A DNA stretch of 64,000 nucleotides from Coriobacteriales bacterium OH1046 (GCA_004010535.1 RQYE01000007.1:62001-126000), one strand, 5' to 3'. Shown: positions 30,651-39,715, counted from the stretch's first letter. Made by a program: numbers and translations. Notes: generated by a model not told the origin, from the sequence alone.

Positions 30651-30712
30651 GCCGTCCTCCTTTCCCGTGGGGCCGCATCAGCCGCCCCATCCCTCTTCCG
30701 AGCTGGACTTCC

Positions 30713-30732
30713 GGCCCCTCCGAAGAGGGGCC
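30713..30732 (-). terminator. intercistronic hairpin with UUCG tetraloop
   Basis: On the minus strand GGCCCCTC-TTCG-GAGGGGCC forms a perfect 8-bp stem closed by a C(UUCG)G tetraloop, the most stable loop class. No U-tract follows, so it may only attenuate transcription or shield the upstream message, separating the first gene from the rest of the operon. Confidence 0.55.
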
Positions 30733-30737
30733 TGCCG

Positions 30738-30962
30738 CTAACGGTTCTCACAATAGTCGACGAATCCCCTGATGAAGTCCTCTCTGGGCTTCCCGGCAAG
30801 GCCGGTGCCATTCGCACCCAGCCCGTCCGCCTTTCGGGCGGCGACGGCCTCGAAACCGCCCTGCTGCCTACGGGAGCAGTCATATGCCAGATAGGCATAG
30901 GCATGGCTCCGTCCGAGCCTTGTGAAGCTCGGCTTCATCGGGAAGATCGACTTCCGGCTCAT
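30738..30962 (-). CDS. hypothetical accessory protein, first gene of the AcrVA2-like operon
   Basis: The 74-residue basic protein starts MSRKSIFPMKPSFTRLGRSH and ends PREDFIRGFVDYCENR. The ATG at 30962 is 8 bases from GGAGG within the duplicated leader. It shares only its first two codons with the left gene under the same leader (4579). It has no recognised motif. First position behind a strong repressible promoter, with an AcrVA2-like gene downstream, makes it a candidate anti-defence protein or regulator. Confidence 0.5.
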   Translation of the reverse strand: MSRKSIFPMKPSFTRLGRSHAYAYLAYDCSRRQQGGFEAVAARKADGLGANGTGLAGKPREDFIRGFVDYCENR

Positions 30963-31070
30963 CTCGTGCTCCCTCCGATCCGGCTCGGGCCCCATGCCCT
31001 CGCTCTATCTCTAGTATACCCAGACTTGATGTAAAGTCAATCGGAAATAGAGATTAAATTAACCACACAT
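30957..31070 (-). promoter_or_regulatory. promoter/operator/leader, right copy of the 114-bp exact repeat
   Basis: On the minus strand TTGACT (31040-31035) and TATACT (31018-31013) are separated by 16 bases holding the GACTT-N6-AAGTC inverted repeat (31023-31038). The leader and start codon are base-for-base the same as 4574-4687. It drives the leftward accessory operon. Confidence 0.75.
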
Positions 31071-31565
31071 AATCTTCACAATCCTGCAAGATGCCGCTGG
31101 ATGGCTAGGCCGCCCGTGGGAATCTGATCAGGATGCAGCCGCCGCATGCCGCGACCATGAGGCCGGTGATTCGGGGAGATTTCACCTCGGCCCACCAAAT
31201 CCGAAAGATAATAGGGTACGATGATTTCGTTATCCATTTCCGCTGCATGGTGTCTGCCCACGAAATACCTGCCATTATGGTATGAAACGCACTTGTAATA
31301 CTATTTATTGAATATGCATAGTTAACTCATGCATATTAATAGGTATTTCTGTGCAGAATATGTGAATTCATGAATTTTATAAGCTCATAAAGCAAATCAA
31401 GCAGGATTTTTCATCACAAATATGCAAAGAGCAGGTACCCTTATGAGCATAAGCCATTTAGTTGGTCAATTAACAACTCTTGGTTTTTCCTGTAGCAGTA
31501 CAGGGTGAGGGAAGCCGCGCTTTCGAAACAGTCGAGACGCGGGAACGGGAAGAGGGGGAATACCA
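31071..31565. other. prophage-host junction region without a supported gene
   Basis: This 495-base stretch has no ORF I would accept; short minus-strand frames (for example 31105-31275) lack ribosome binding sites. Composition falls sharply to AT-rich from about 31200 to 31480. It contains nested inverted repeats at 31262-31347 and an AGTTG-N9-CAACT repeat at 31460-31478. The right attachment site is probably here, and the promoter for the peptide transporter operon must also be here; neither could be placed precisely. Confidence 0.5.
31262..31347. repeat. nested inverted repeats, candidate att/operator structure
   Basis: Outer arms GAAATACCT (31262-31270) and AGGTATTTC (31339-31347) and inner arms AATATGCAT (31311-31319) and ATGCATATT (31329-31337) are both perfect 9-bp inverted repeats sharing one axis near 31305-31324. 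They lie in the AT-rich gap between the last prophage gene and the first host gene, so integrase arm/core binding or an operator is possible. No left end is available for comparison. Confidence 0.5.
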
Positions 31566-33215
31566 ATGAACGGCAACAATGTATCGAGAAGGCGCTTCGT
31601 CCAAGGTGCCGGACTCACTGGAATCGCTGCGCTTCTTGCTGCATGCGATGGTAACCAGAAGCCTGCGGATGGCGGTTCCGAAGCTCCTGCAGACGGTGGG
31701 TCCGAAGCTGCCGGCAACGACCTGATAATCGGCCTCTCCTATGAGCCCGATACCATGAACGTATACGCCACCCACCTGCTGGGCGACGTCCAGGCCATGG
31801 TCGTCGAGGGTCTTCTGGTCCCCAACGCCGAGATGGTGTATGTACCCCAGCTCGCCAAGGAGGTGCCGACGGTCGAGAACGGCCTCATTACCATGTTCGA
31901 CAACGGCACCATGGACATCACCTACAACCTGCGCGAGGGCGTCAAATGGCACGATGGCGAGCCCCTTACCTCTGCAGACGTCAAGATCACTTGGGAGACC
32001 GTGAAGGCATCTGACTGGGAGTCCACCGACGGCTGCTTCGACGTCGACTCCATCGACTGCCCGGATGACCTCACCGTTATCTGCCACTACAACAAGCAGA
32101 CCCCCGATTTCGCACAGTGCCTGTTCACCTTCGGCATCATGCCCAAGCACATCATCGAGAACCTCGACATGGCCGACGAGACCAACGAGTACGACAACGC
32201 CCCCATCGGCACCGGTCCGTACAAGTTCGTCGAGTGGAAGCGCGGCGAGTACATCCGCCTCGAGAAGAATGAGGACTACTGGGGCGACGGTCCGTACATG
32301 GACTCCGTCACCTGGCGCTTCATCGCCGATGAGAACACCCGCATCAACATGCTCAAGACGGGCGAGATCAACTTCACCTACGGCATCTCCTATGGCAACT
32401 ACGACCAGGTACAGAACATCCCGGGCACCGTCTGCATCACCCACGGCCTGAACTCCTGGCGCTACCTCGACTTCAATTGCATCAAGCCCGGCCTCGATGA
32501 CGTCGCCGTCCGTCGTGCCATCTCCTGTGCCATCGACAAGCAGGCCCTCGTCGACCAGCTCTTCGCCGGCCTGCCCACCCCGTGCGACCAGCCCTGGATG
32601 CCCTCCGATCCCTACCACGTCGAGGGCTTCACCTCCCAGTGGTCCTACGATCCCGACAAGGCCAAGGACCTGCTCGAGCAGGCCGGCTGGGTCGAGGGTG
32701 CCGATGGTGTCCGCGAGAAGGACGGCGTCAAGCTCGACTTCATCGTCGGTTGCGCAACCGGCCGTGCCGAGATGGAGAGCATGCAACAGGTCATCATCGA
32801 CGACCTCAAGAAGGTCGGCATCAAGTGCACCGCGCAGACCTATGATTCGGCGGCATGGTCCTCGATGATGTGGGACGGCGAGTACGATCTCGGCCTCGGC
32901 GGTTACATCACCTCGCCCGGCGCATCCCGCACTCTCTTCTGGGCATCTGACCCCGACCTCGGTTATCTCAACCGCGGCAAGTGGTTCAACCCTGCCTTCG
33001 ACGAGCCCTCCTACAAGCTTGACAGCGAGATGGACGAGGGGGCCCGTCAGGCCCTCGTCCGCGAGTGCCTCGCCGCATTCGACGACACCCTTCCGCAGAT
33101 CGTCCTCTACGCGTCGACCGAGATCGACGTTGTGACCGACCGCCTGCAGGGCTTCGAGCCCAACCCCACGAACATGACCAACTTCTGCATGTCCGCACCG
33201 TGGAAGCTCGTCTAG
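31566..33215 (+). CDS. oligopeptide ABC transporter substrate-binding lipoprotein
   Basis: The 549-residue protein is an SBP_bac_5 family peptide-binding protein. Its signal is NVSRRRFVQGAGLTGIAALL followed by AAC, combining a twin-arginine motif with a lipobox, so it is probably exported folded via Tat and lipid-anchored. Family features include SYEPDTMNVYATHLLGD, the NLREGVKWHDGEPLTSADVK stretch, APIGTGPYKFVEWK and VRRAISCAIDKQALV. It delivers peptides to the permeases encoded next. A hairpin with U-run after its stop would let it be made in excess over the membrane parts. Confidence 0.9.
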   Translation: MNGNNVSRRRFVQGAGLTGIAALLAACDGNQKPADGGSEAPADGGSEAAGNDLIIGLSYEPDTMNVYATHLLGDVQAMVVEGLLVPNAEMVYVPQLAKEVPTVENGLITMFDNGTMDITYNLREGVKWHDGEPLTSADVKITWETVKASDWESTDGCFDVDSIDCPDDLTVICHYNKQTPDFAQCLFTFGIMPKHIIENLDMADETNEYDNAPIGTGPYKFVEWKRGEYIRLEKNEDYWGDGPYMDSVTWRFIADENTRINMLKTGEINFTYGISYGNYDQVQNIPGTVCITHGLNSWRYLDFNCIKPGLDDVAVRRAISCAIDKQALVDQLFAGLPTPCDQPWMPSDPYHVEGFTSQWSYDPDKAKDLLEQAGWVEGADGVREKDGVKLDFIVGCATGRAEMESMQQVIIDDLKKVGIKCTAQTYDSAAWSSMMWDGEYDLGLGGYITSPGASRTLFWASDPDLGYLNRGKWFNPAFDEPSYKLDSEMDEGARQALVRECLAAFDDTLPQIVLYASTEIDVVTDRLQGFEPNPTNMTNFCMSAPWKLV

Positions 33216-33250
33216 TTTCTCAGTCCCGCTCAGAATAAGCCCAAAGCGCA

Positions 33251-33291
33251 CGGGCGGGCATGCAGTTTGCATGCCTGTCCGAGTACTTTTT
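33251..33291 (+). terminator. intercistronic attenuating hairpin after the binding-protein gene
   Basis: An almost perfect stem of about 14 pairs (core GGCATGCA-GTT-TGCATGCC at 33257-33275, extended with two G-U pairs to 33251-33281) is followed by a run of five T. It sits between the binding-protein and permease genes. Partial termination or mRNA 3' protection here would explain the usual excess of binding protein. Confidence 0.7.
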
Positions 33292-33310
33292 GAGAGAGGG
33301 GGAGCATAAG

Positions 33311-34267
33311 GTGCTCAAGTACATCGGCAAACGCACCTTGCAGGCAATTCCAATGCTCCTTGCCGTGTCCATCATCATCTTCGCACTGCTCCAGGCGATG
33401 CCGGGCGACCCGTTGGACATGTACCTGGAGAACCCCAACGCGACCCCCGAGGCCATCGAGCGCATCAAGGAGGCCCATGGCCTCGATGATCCCATCCACA
33501 TCCAGTACCTGCACTGGCTGAAAGGGATCGTGACGGGCGATTGGGGCATCTCCATCATGTCCCGCCGTTCGGTCCTGAGCCTTATCAGCGAGCGTGTCGT
33601 CCCTACGCTGCAGCTTACGGGCACATCGTTTCTGATAGCCCTTCTCGTTGCGGTGCCGATGGGCGTCTATTGCGCCATCAACAAGGGCAAGGCGTTCGAC
33701 AACATCGCGACGCCGCTCACCTTCTTCGGCATATCCATGCCCTCGTTCTGGTTCGGACTGATCCTCCAGCTCATCTTCGCGGTGGGCTTGGGATGGCTCC
33801 CGAGTGCGGGGCGCACCTCGATCACTGGAGCCAACGCAGGTTCCGCCCTGGATATCGCCCGCCACCTGATCTTGCCTTCCATCGTCCTCTCGCTTATCTA
33901 CTTCGCAAGCTGGACGCGCTATACACGCACGAACTTCCTCGAGGTCCTCGGACAGGACTTTATCCGCACGGCGCGTGCGAAAGGCCTCCACGAGCGCAAG
34001 GTGCTCTTTGTCCACGCGCTGCGCAACGCCCTGATCCCCATGGTCACCGTCATCATGCTCGATATCCCCGTCATCTTCTCCGGCGCGGTGATCACCGAGC
34101 GCGTCTTCGCATGGCCGGGCATGGGGACGCTGTTCTACGACTCGATCGCGAAGCAGGACTATCCCATCCTGATGGGCATCCTGATGGTGAACGCGTTCTT
34201 GGTTATCTTCGCAAACCTGTTGGCCGACATCCTCTACGCGGTGCTTGATCCGCGCATCAAGTATTAG
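33311..34267 (+). CDS. peptide ABC transporter permease (DppB/OppB type)
   Basis: The 318-residue protein starts from the GTG at 33311 (VLKYIGKRTLQAIPMLLAVS) after GGGGGAG. The longer frame from 33260 lacks a start signal. It has six predicted membrane segments, the periplasmic MPGDPLDMYLENPNATPEAI region of DppB proteins, and the coupling EAA loop (RTARAKGLHERKVLFVHALR). It forms the membrane channel with the next gene product. Confidence 0.9.
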   Translation: MLKYIGKRTLQAIPMLLAVSIIIFALLQAMPGDPLDMYLENPNATPEAIERIKEAHGLDDPIHIQYLHWLKGIVTGDWGISIMSRRSVLSLISERVVPTLQLTGTSFLIALLVAVPMGVYCAINKGKAFDNIATPLTFFGISMPSFWFGLILQLIFAVGLGWLPSAGRTSITGANAGSALDIARHLILPSIVLSLIYFASWTRYTRTNFLEVLGQDFIRTARAKGLHERKVLFVHALRNALIPMVTVIMLDIPVIFSGAVITERVFAWPGMGTLFYDSIAKQDYPILMGILMVNAFLVIFANLLADILYAVLDPRIKY

Positions 34268-34276
34268 GAGGGCGCC

Positions 34277-35188
34277 ATGGTTGCCTTTACCAAGCGACAG
34301 ATGGTCGACAAGCTCGACGAAACCGCCAAGAGCGCTGCCGTGGTCCGCTCCCCCTTCCAACAGGCCGTCCACCGCTTCCACCGCAACACGGTGGCGAAGG
34401 TCGGTCTGGTGATGATCATCATCCTGGTGCTCATCGTCATCATCGGCCCGTTCTGCATGAAGTACGATCCCGATGCGGTCGACCTGTACAACGTGAGGGC
34501 CAAGCCGTCCGTCGAGCACCTGCTGGGCTGCGACGACCTCGGCCGCGACCTGCTCACCCGCCTGCTCCACGGCGGGCGCATCTCCATGGCGGTAGGCCTC
34601 ACCAGTGCCCTGCTCTCGATCATGCTCGGTTCGTTGATCGGCGCGATGGCAGGGTATTACGGGGGCATCGTCGACGGGCTGCTCATGCGTTTCACCGACC
34701 TCGTGCTCACTATCCCCACGCTGCCGCTGCTCATGACCCTTGCGGTCATCTTCAAGCCATCGCCGGTCTTCCTCGTGGTCATGATCGCGCTTCTGATGTG
34801 GCCATCCTCGGCACGTCTTGTGCGAAGCCGCTTCCTCACCCTGCGCGAGCTCGACTATGTGCGCGCGGCGCGGGCAACGGGAGAGTCGGATGCACGCATG
34901 ATCCTGACGCACCTGCTGCCCAACTCGCTCGACGTGATCATCGTCACGGCAACACTCTCCGTGGGCAATTCCATCATCATGGAGTCCACGTTGTCGTTTT
35001 TGGGCTGCGGCATCAACCCGCCCACGGCAAGCTGGGGCAACATGCTCCAGAACGCGCAGAGCACCATGGCGACGGCACCGCTCACGGCGATCGCCCCGGG
35101 TCTCATGATCCTGCTCACCGTATTGGCATTCAACTTCTTGGGCGACGGCCTCGATGACGCCATCGATCCCAAGCGAGACAAGCGGTAG
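34277..35188 (+). CDS. peptide ABC transporter permease (DppC/OppC type)
   Basis: The 303-residue protein has the DppC layout: a cytoplasmic N-terminus, a first membrane helix (VGLVMIIILVLIVIIGPF), HLLGCDDLGRDLLTRLLHGG, and the EAA loop RAARATGESDARMILTHLLP. It ends FLGDGLDDAIDPKRDKR, near-invariant in the family. It lies 9 bases after the partner permease and 12 before the first ATPase gene. Confidence 0.9.
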   Translation: MVAFTKRQMVDKLDETAKSAAVVRSPFQQAVHRFHRNTVAKVGLVMIIILVLIVIIGPFCMKYDPDAVDLYNVRAKPSVEHLLGCDDLGRDLLTRLLHGGRISMAVGLTSALLSIMLGSLIGAMAGYYGGIVDGLLMRFTDLVLTIPTLPLLMTLAVIFKPSPVFLVVMIALLMWPSSARLVRSRFLTLRELDYVRAARATGESDARMILTHLLPNSLDVIIVTATLSVGNSIIMESTLSFLGCGINPPTASWGNMLQNAQSTMATAPLTAIAPGLMILLTVLAFNFLGDGLDDAIDPKRDKR

Positions 35189-35200
35189 GGAGGTTTACGT

Positions 35201-36208
35201 ATGGCTGAGCGACTCCTCGACGTCGAGGACCTCACGGTCAAGTTTCATTCCGAAGACGGCGCGTTCACCGCAGTGGATAGCCTTTCCTTCACCGTGAACA
35301 AGGGCGAGAGCGTGTGCATCGTCGGTGAATCCGGCTGCGGCAAATCCGTCACCTCCCTTGCCATCATGGGCCTGCTCAACATCCCGCCCGCAGAGGTATC
35401 CGGCAGGATCGGCTTCGAGGGCAAAGATCTGCTCAAACTCACCAAAGACCAGATGCGCGATATTCGCGGCGACCGCATAGCCATGATCTTCCAGGAGCCC
35501 ATGACATCGCTCAACCCGGTCTTCACCTGCGGCTACCAGATCTCCGAAGCGCTGATGTTGCATCAGGGCATGTCCCGTGACGAGGCGAAGGAGCGCTCCA
35601 TCGAGCTGCTGCGTATGGTGGGTATCCCCCTGCCAGAGAAGCGTTTCGGCGACTATCCCCATCAGTTGTCGGGCGGTCTTCGCCAGCGCGTGATGATCTC
35701 CATGGCCTTGGCCTGCAACCCCGGCCTCCTGATCGCAGACGAACCCACCACCGCCTTGGATGTGACCATCCAAGCGCAGATCATGAAGCTTTTGCGCGAC
35801 CTCAAAGCGCAGCTCGGCATGGCGCTCATCCTGATCACCCACGACATGGGCGTTGTGGCGCAGATGGCGGAGCGCGTTATCGTGATGTACGCCGGCGACG
35901 CGGTCGAGAGCTCGGACGTGCGCACGATCTTCAAGAGCCCGTTGCATCCCTATACCCTCGGCCTGCTCGAATCCATCCCGCGTCTGGACAGCTCTTCCGA
36001 AGATGAGCTCGCGACCATCGAGGGTACGGTGCCTGGCATGTACGACATGCCCAAGGGCTGCAAGTTCGCCCCACGGTGCATGTTCTGCACGGAGCGCTGC
36101 CTGGCGGAAGACCCCGAGCCCTTCGAGGTGGAGGAGGGCCACATGGTGCGCTGCTTCAACCTCGATGCGGTGAGGAGCTGGCTTGGAGAGGGGGCAGACC
36201 GTGGCTGA
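35201..36208 (+). CDS. peptide ABC transporter ATPase (DppD/OppD type)
   Basis: The 335-residue ATPase has Walker [10 protein letters not shown]-loop MIFQEP, signature LSGGLRQR, Walker B LLIADEP and an H-loop histidine in ITHDMG. The oligopeptide-specific C-terminal cysteine cluster ([14 protein letters not shown]) is present. Its 3' end overlaps the next ATPase gene by 8 bases. It forms the heterodimeric motor of the importer. Confidence 0.92.
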   Translation: MAERLLDVEDLTVKFHSEDGAFTAVDSLSFTVNKGESVCIVGESGCGKSVTSLAIMGLLNIPPAEVSGRIGFEGKDLLKLTKDQMRDIRGDRIAMIFQEPMTSLNPVFTCGYQISEALMLHQGMSRDEAKERSIELLRMVGIPLPEKRFGDYPHQLSGGLRQRVMISMALACNPGLLIADEPTTALDVTIQAQIMKLLRDLKAQLGMALILITHDMGVVAQMAERVIVMYAGDAVESSDVRTIFKSPLHPYTLGLLESIPRLDSSSEDELATIEGTVPGMYDMPKGCKFAPRCMFCTERCLAEDPEPFEVEEGHMVRCFNLDAVRSWLGEGADRG

Positions 36209-37193
36209 GGAACTCCAGCGCGGCGATGAGCTTCTTCGTCTCGAGAACGTCAGGAAGTACTTCCTCGCGAACAAGGCCATGCGCGAGGAGAACCGCGTGT
36301 ACGTGCGCGCCGTCGACGGCGTGAGCCTTTCGCTGCGCTATGGCGAGACCTTCGGGTTGGTAGGGGAGAGCGGCTGCGGCAAGAGCACCTTGGGCCAGAC
36401 CATCCTGCGGCTCGAGGACCCCAACGAGGGTTCCATCTACTACCGCGGGACGGATATCTCCAAGCTCAAACCTGCAGAGATGCGTCCCTTCCGCCGCGAG
36501 ATGCAGATCATCTTCCAGGACCCTTACTCCTCGCTCGACCCCAAGATGACGGTCGGCGCCATCATCGCCGAACCGCTCATCGTGCACAAGATGGGCGACG
36601 CCCAGGAGCGCGCGAGGCGTGTTGCGGAGCTGCTCGAGCTTGTCGGCCTGCGCCCCGAGCACGCGAAACGCTATCCGCACGAGTTCTCGGGCGGCCAGCG
36701 TCAGCGCATCGGCATCGCCCGTGCCCTCGCGGTGAATCCCAAGTTCGTTATCTGCGATGAGGCGGTCTCGGCGCTCGACGTCTCCATCCAGGCGCAGGTC
36801 TTGAACCTGCTGCGCCGCCTGCAGAAGGAGCTGGGCCTCACGTATCTCTTCATCGCCCACGGTCTGGCCGTGGTCAAGTACATCTCCGACCGCATCGGCG
36901 TGATGTATCTGGGCAAGATCGTCGAGATCGCTGACTCGGACGATATCTACGCGCGTCCCCTTCATCCGTATACGCAGGCGCTCATCAAGGCGATCCCCGA
37001 GCCGAACCCGGATATCGCCCAGGCTGAGGACCTGCTCAACGGCGATGTTCCGAGCCCGATCGATCCTCCTTCGGGCTGCCGCTTCCATACCCGTTGCCCC
37101 TTCGCGACCGAGCGCTGCTCGGCGGAGGAGCCCGAGCTATGCGATGTGGGAGGCGGCCACATGTGCGCCTGTCATCTCGTTTCTCAGGAGTGA
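36201..37193 (+). CDS. peptide ABC transporter ATPase (DppF/OppF type)
   Basis: The 330-residue ATPase has [40 protein letters not shown] and a C-terminal [11 protein letters not shown] oligopeptide domain. The GTG at 36201 follows GAGAGGGGG and is preferred to a TTG at 36183. The switch-loop residue after Walker B reads IAHGL rather than the common SHDL, but the histidine is kept. It pairs with the preceding ATPase and is followed 6 bases later by a peptidase-like gene. Confidence 0.92.
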   Translation: MAEELQRGDELLRLENVRKYFLANKAMREENRVYVRAVDGVSLSLRYGETFGLVGESGCGKSTLGQTILRLEDPNEGSIYYRGTDISKLKPAEMRPFRREMQIIFQDPYSSLDPKMTVGAIIAEPLIVHKMGDAQERARRVAELLELVGLRPEHAKRYPHEFSGGQRQRIGIARALAVNPKFVICDEAVSALDVSIQAQVLNLLRRLQKELGLTYLFIAHGLAVVKYISDRIGVMYLGKIVEIADSDDIYARPLHPYTQALIKAIPEPNPDIAQAEDLLNGDVPSPIDPPSGCRFHTRCPFATERCSAEEPELCDVGGGHMCACHLVSQE

Positions 37194-37199
37194 TGTTTT

Positions 37200-38381
37200 G
37201 TGGATAAGCTTTTCGAGGGGAAGTGCAGGCAGGTTGCCGGTATCCTGGACGAGAAGGACATCGACCTGTGGCTCGTGATGGGACGCGAGACGGTCGACGT
37301 GTGCGACCCGGGCCTCCGCCTGGTGTTCCCGTCCAACATCATGGGCGTCTCGGCGTTCTTCTTCACACGCGACGGTCGCCGCAGGGCGCTTGTCCGCCAG
37401 AAGGACGTGGAAGGCGTCGAAGAGACGGGCTGCTTCGACGAGGTCGTCGGGTATGCCGATGACTTCGACGAGCACCTTACCGCGACCATCGCCGAGATCG
37501 ACCCCAACGCGATCGACATCGACGTCGATCTCTACGACGCCCTCACCGACGGTCTCACCGCAGGCCTCTATCTGCGCCTCATGCGGGCGCTCGAGGGCAC
37601 CGATTATGCCAGCCGCATTTCCTACGGCAAGGCTATCCGTGCCATTCGCGGCCGCAAGACCGAGGAGGAGATCGAGCTCCAGACCGAGGTGCTCGTGCTC
37701 CTCAACCAGGTGTGCGCCGAGCTGGGGGAGAGAGTCCGCCCCGGCATCACCGAGGAATGGGTCTGGGACTACTGCCAGGACTTCATGCGCAGATACAACC
37801 TCACCAGCTCCTGGGAGAACGAGGCCTGTCCGCTCGTGCATGCCGGCGTCCGCTCCAATCAGGGCCTTGTGCACCCGTCCGCCGACAACGCCGTCCAAAC
37901 CGGCGATGTGTTCCACCTGTCGTTCGGCTGCAAGCACCCGAGCGGCTACGCCACCGATTTCCAGCGCAGCTGGTACGTGCTCGAGCCCGGCGAGACCGAG
38001 GCGCCCGAGGAAGTCCGGCGCGCCTTCGAGGCTACCATCGAGGCCATCGACTTCACGCGTCGCACCATGCGTCCGGGCGACGAGGGCCGCTACGTGAACA
38101 GGATTTTCAACGAGAAGCTCGCGGGCTTCGACGCGTCGGGCGGTGGACACGCTGTGGGTCGCGCCCTGCACGACGGCTGCTTCCAGCTCGCCGGCGACTC
38201 GAAGGTCATCGGAGAGCTCCCTGAGGTCAAGCTCGAAGTGGGAAACGTCTTCACGCTCGAGGTCTTCAACATGACCTCGCGCGGCGTGATCGGCGTCGAG
38301 GAGATGATCCGCCTCACCGAGAACGGCGGCGAGTACCTCTATAAGCCGCAGCGCGAGCTCTTGCTCATTCCGAGTGCGTAG
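37200..38381 (+). CDS. M24-family Xaa-Pro-peptidase-like protein, one metal ligand altered
   Basis: The 393-residue protein has the creatinase-type N-domain and a C-terminal pita-bread domain. Of the five usual metal ligands, the second aspartate (SGYATDFQRSW), the histidine (GGGHAVGRALHD), and both glutamates (VFTLEVFNM, VEEMIRL) are seen. The first aspartate position (HLSFGCKH, normally vDfGa) is serine. It may bind one metal, have altered activity, or not be a peptidase. It starts with GTG 6 bases after the ATPase gene, and so probably processes imported peptides or related amides. Confidence 0.8.
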   Translation: MDKLFEGKCRQVAGILDEKDIDLWLVMGRETVDVCDPGLRLVFPSNIMGVSAFFFTRDGRRRALVRQKDVEGVEETGCFDEVVGYADDFDEHLTATIAEIDPNAIDIDVDLYDALTDGLTAGLYLRLMRALEGTDYASRISYGKAIRAIRGRKTEEEIELQTEVLVLLNQVCAELGERVRPGITEEWVWDYCQDFMRRYNLTSSWENEACPLVHAGVRSNQGLVHPSADNAVQTGDVFHLSFGCKHPSGYATDFQRSWYVLEPGETEAPEEVRRAFEATIEAIDFTRRTMRPGDEGRYVNRIFNEKLAGFDASGGGHAVGRALHDGCFQLAGDSKVIGELPEVKLEVGNVFTLEVFNMTSRGVIGVEEMIRLTENGGEYLYKPQRELLLIPSA

Positions 38382-38442
38382 GATGGCACCGCCCACGGCA
38401 TCGACAGCCGGACAGGCCGGCTCACGAGAGAAGGAGACAGAC

Positions 38443-39633
38443 ATGTTCGGAGACACCCTCATTCCCCTGAGCGATAAGACGCTCGCCTTCGGCGAGGAGT
38501 TCGCGTGCGCCCTCCTGGGCGTGGATGGGCTCGACCGCAAGCTCCACCAGGAGTCGGGCGATGAAGACTATGACGGCGTTGCGTGCATCAACCTCGGTTG
38601 GGACAAGTCCGCGGAGTACGGCACCTGGGCGGAAGCCCGCGCGGCCATCCAGGGGCTCGCCTCCAAGGCGCTCGCCCTTCCCGAGCCCGACCGCCGCATG
38701 TACTACACGCAGGCTTGCATCTCGCTCGACTCCTTCTGCGCTTGGCGCCAGGGCAACCTGCCGAAGCTCACCGATCAGGTCGCGATGTTCCTCCTGTCCG
38801 ATGGCGCCCCCATGAGCGAGAAGTACCTCGCCGACCAGATGAAGAAGCTCGATGGCTACTTCGATCTGCTCGGCTACAAGGGCAACCTCATGCAGCGCGC
38901 CGAGCGCTGGCAGGCCGAGAACGTCGTGCCCAAGGAGGACGTCCAGAGCACGATGACCGAGCTCATGAACGAGGCCCGCGAGATCTGCGGCCAGTTCCTG
39001 CCGCTCCCCGAGGAGCCCTACAAGGTCGCCGTCTGCGACGGTGGGGCCTTCTCCGCGCGCTCCGAGGTCATGAAGCTGCAGGTCCTTGTCAATATCGCTC
39101 CCACCTACACGCGCCAGGCCCTCAAGCACCTCGTATGCCACGAGATCTACCCCGGGCATTACATGCAGTTCTTCCTGCGCCGCGAGCTTTGGAAGCAGGG
39201 CATCTCCGCCGCCGACGGCATGCTCTCCGTCACCAACCACGCGTCGTCAAGCTGCTTTGAGGGCCTCGCCGATATGGGCGGCCACTTTCTCGGCTGGCTC
39301 GACATCGACGACCGCATTGCCGAGATCTTCGCAGACATCAAGAGCGCATGCGGTACCCTCTCCAGCTACCAGCTGCACGTTCTCGGCTGGCCCGAGGAGA
39401 AGGTCGAGGCGGCAATGCGCGAGTGGCCGCTGCTCGGCGGCGAGGCTGCCATCAAAAGCCGCATGCAGTTCATCCAGGATCCCACACGCTCGGCCCTCAT
39501 CTGGTCGTACTGGCGCGGCGACCAGGCGTTCCAGAACGTGATGGGCCGTCTTGAGGACGGGGATTACCCGCGCTTCTACGAGTACATCTACAGCAGGGTC
39601 CACACTCCCGCATCGCTGCAGATGTTCATCTAG
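38443..39633 (+). CDS. short DUF885-like zinc metallopeptidase
   Basis: The 396-residue cytoplasmic protein has HLVCHEIYPGHYMQFFLRRE near residue 230 and SCFEGLADMGG about 40 residues later. These match the HE-x3-GHH-like motif and the following glutamate of DUF885 proteins, distantly thermolysin-like. Its N-terminal half is shorter than in standard DUF885 proteins, such as the one at 44005. GAGAAGGAGA precedes the ATG at 38443. It likely cleaves peptides brought in by the upstream transporter. Confidence 0.7.
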   Translation: MFGDTLIPLSDKTLAFGEEFACALLGVDGLDRKLHQESGDEDYDGVACINLGWDKSAEYGTWAEARAAIQGLASKALALPEPDRRMYYTQACISLDSFCAWRQGNLPKLTDQVAMFLLSDGAPMSEKYLADQMKKLDGYFDLLGYKGNLMQRAERWQAENVVPKEDVQSTMTELMNEAREICGQFLPLPEEPYKVAVCDGGAFSARSEVMKLQVLVNIAPTYTRQALKHLVCHEIYPGHYMQFFLRRELWKQGISAADGMLSVTNHASSSCFEGLADMGGHFLGWLDIDDRIAEIFADIKSACGTLSSYQLHVLGWPEEKVEAAMREWPLLGGEAAIKSRMQFIQDPTRSALIWSYWRGDQAFQNVMGRLEDGDYPRFYEYIYSRVHTPASLQMFI

Positions 39634-39715
39634 GCGCCTGACCGGATCATACGAACGGCACGGGGGCAGGAGGGGGCATGCCCTTCCCGCCCCCGCCCCA
39701 TCGAGGAGAATCGCA

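Noticed and set aside
31105-31275. 56-residue minus-strand ORF in the prophage-host junction
   Set aside because: No ribosome binding site, no recognisable domain, and an ATG within an inverted repeat; probably chance.
31470-33272. 600-residue minus-strand ORF opposite the peptide-binding protein gene
   Set aside because: It is antisense shadow of a clearly recognised SBP_bac_5 gene, with low-complexity Val/Gly/Asp composition and no start signal.
33230-34912. 560-residue minus-strand ORF opposite the permease genes
   Set aside because: Composition (His/Asp/Arg-rich) is typical of the complement of GC-rich membrane-protein coding DNA; both permeases are well supported on the plus strand.
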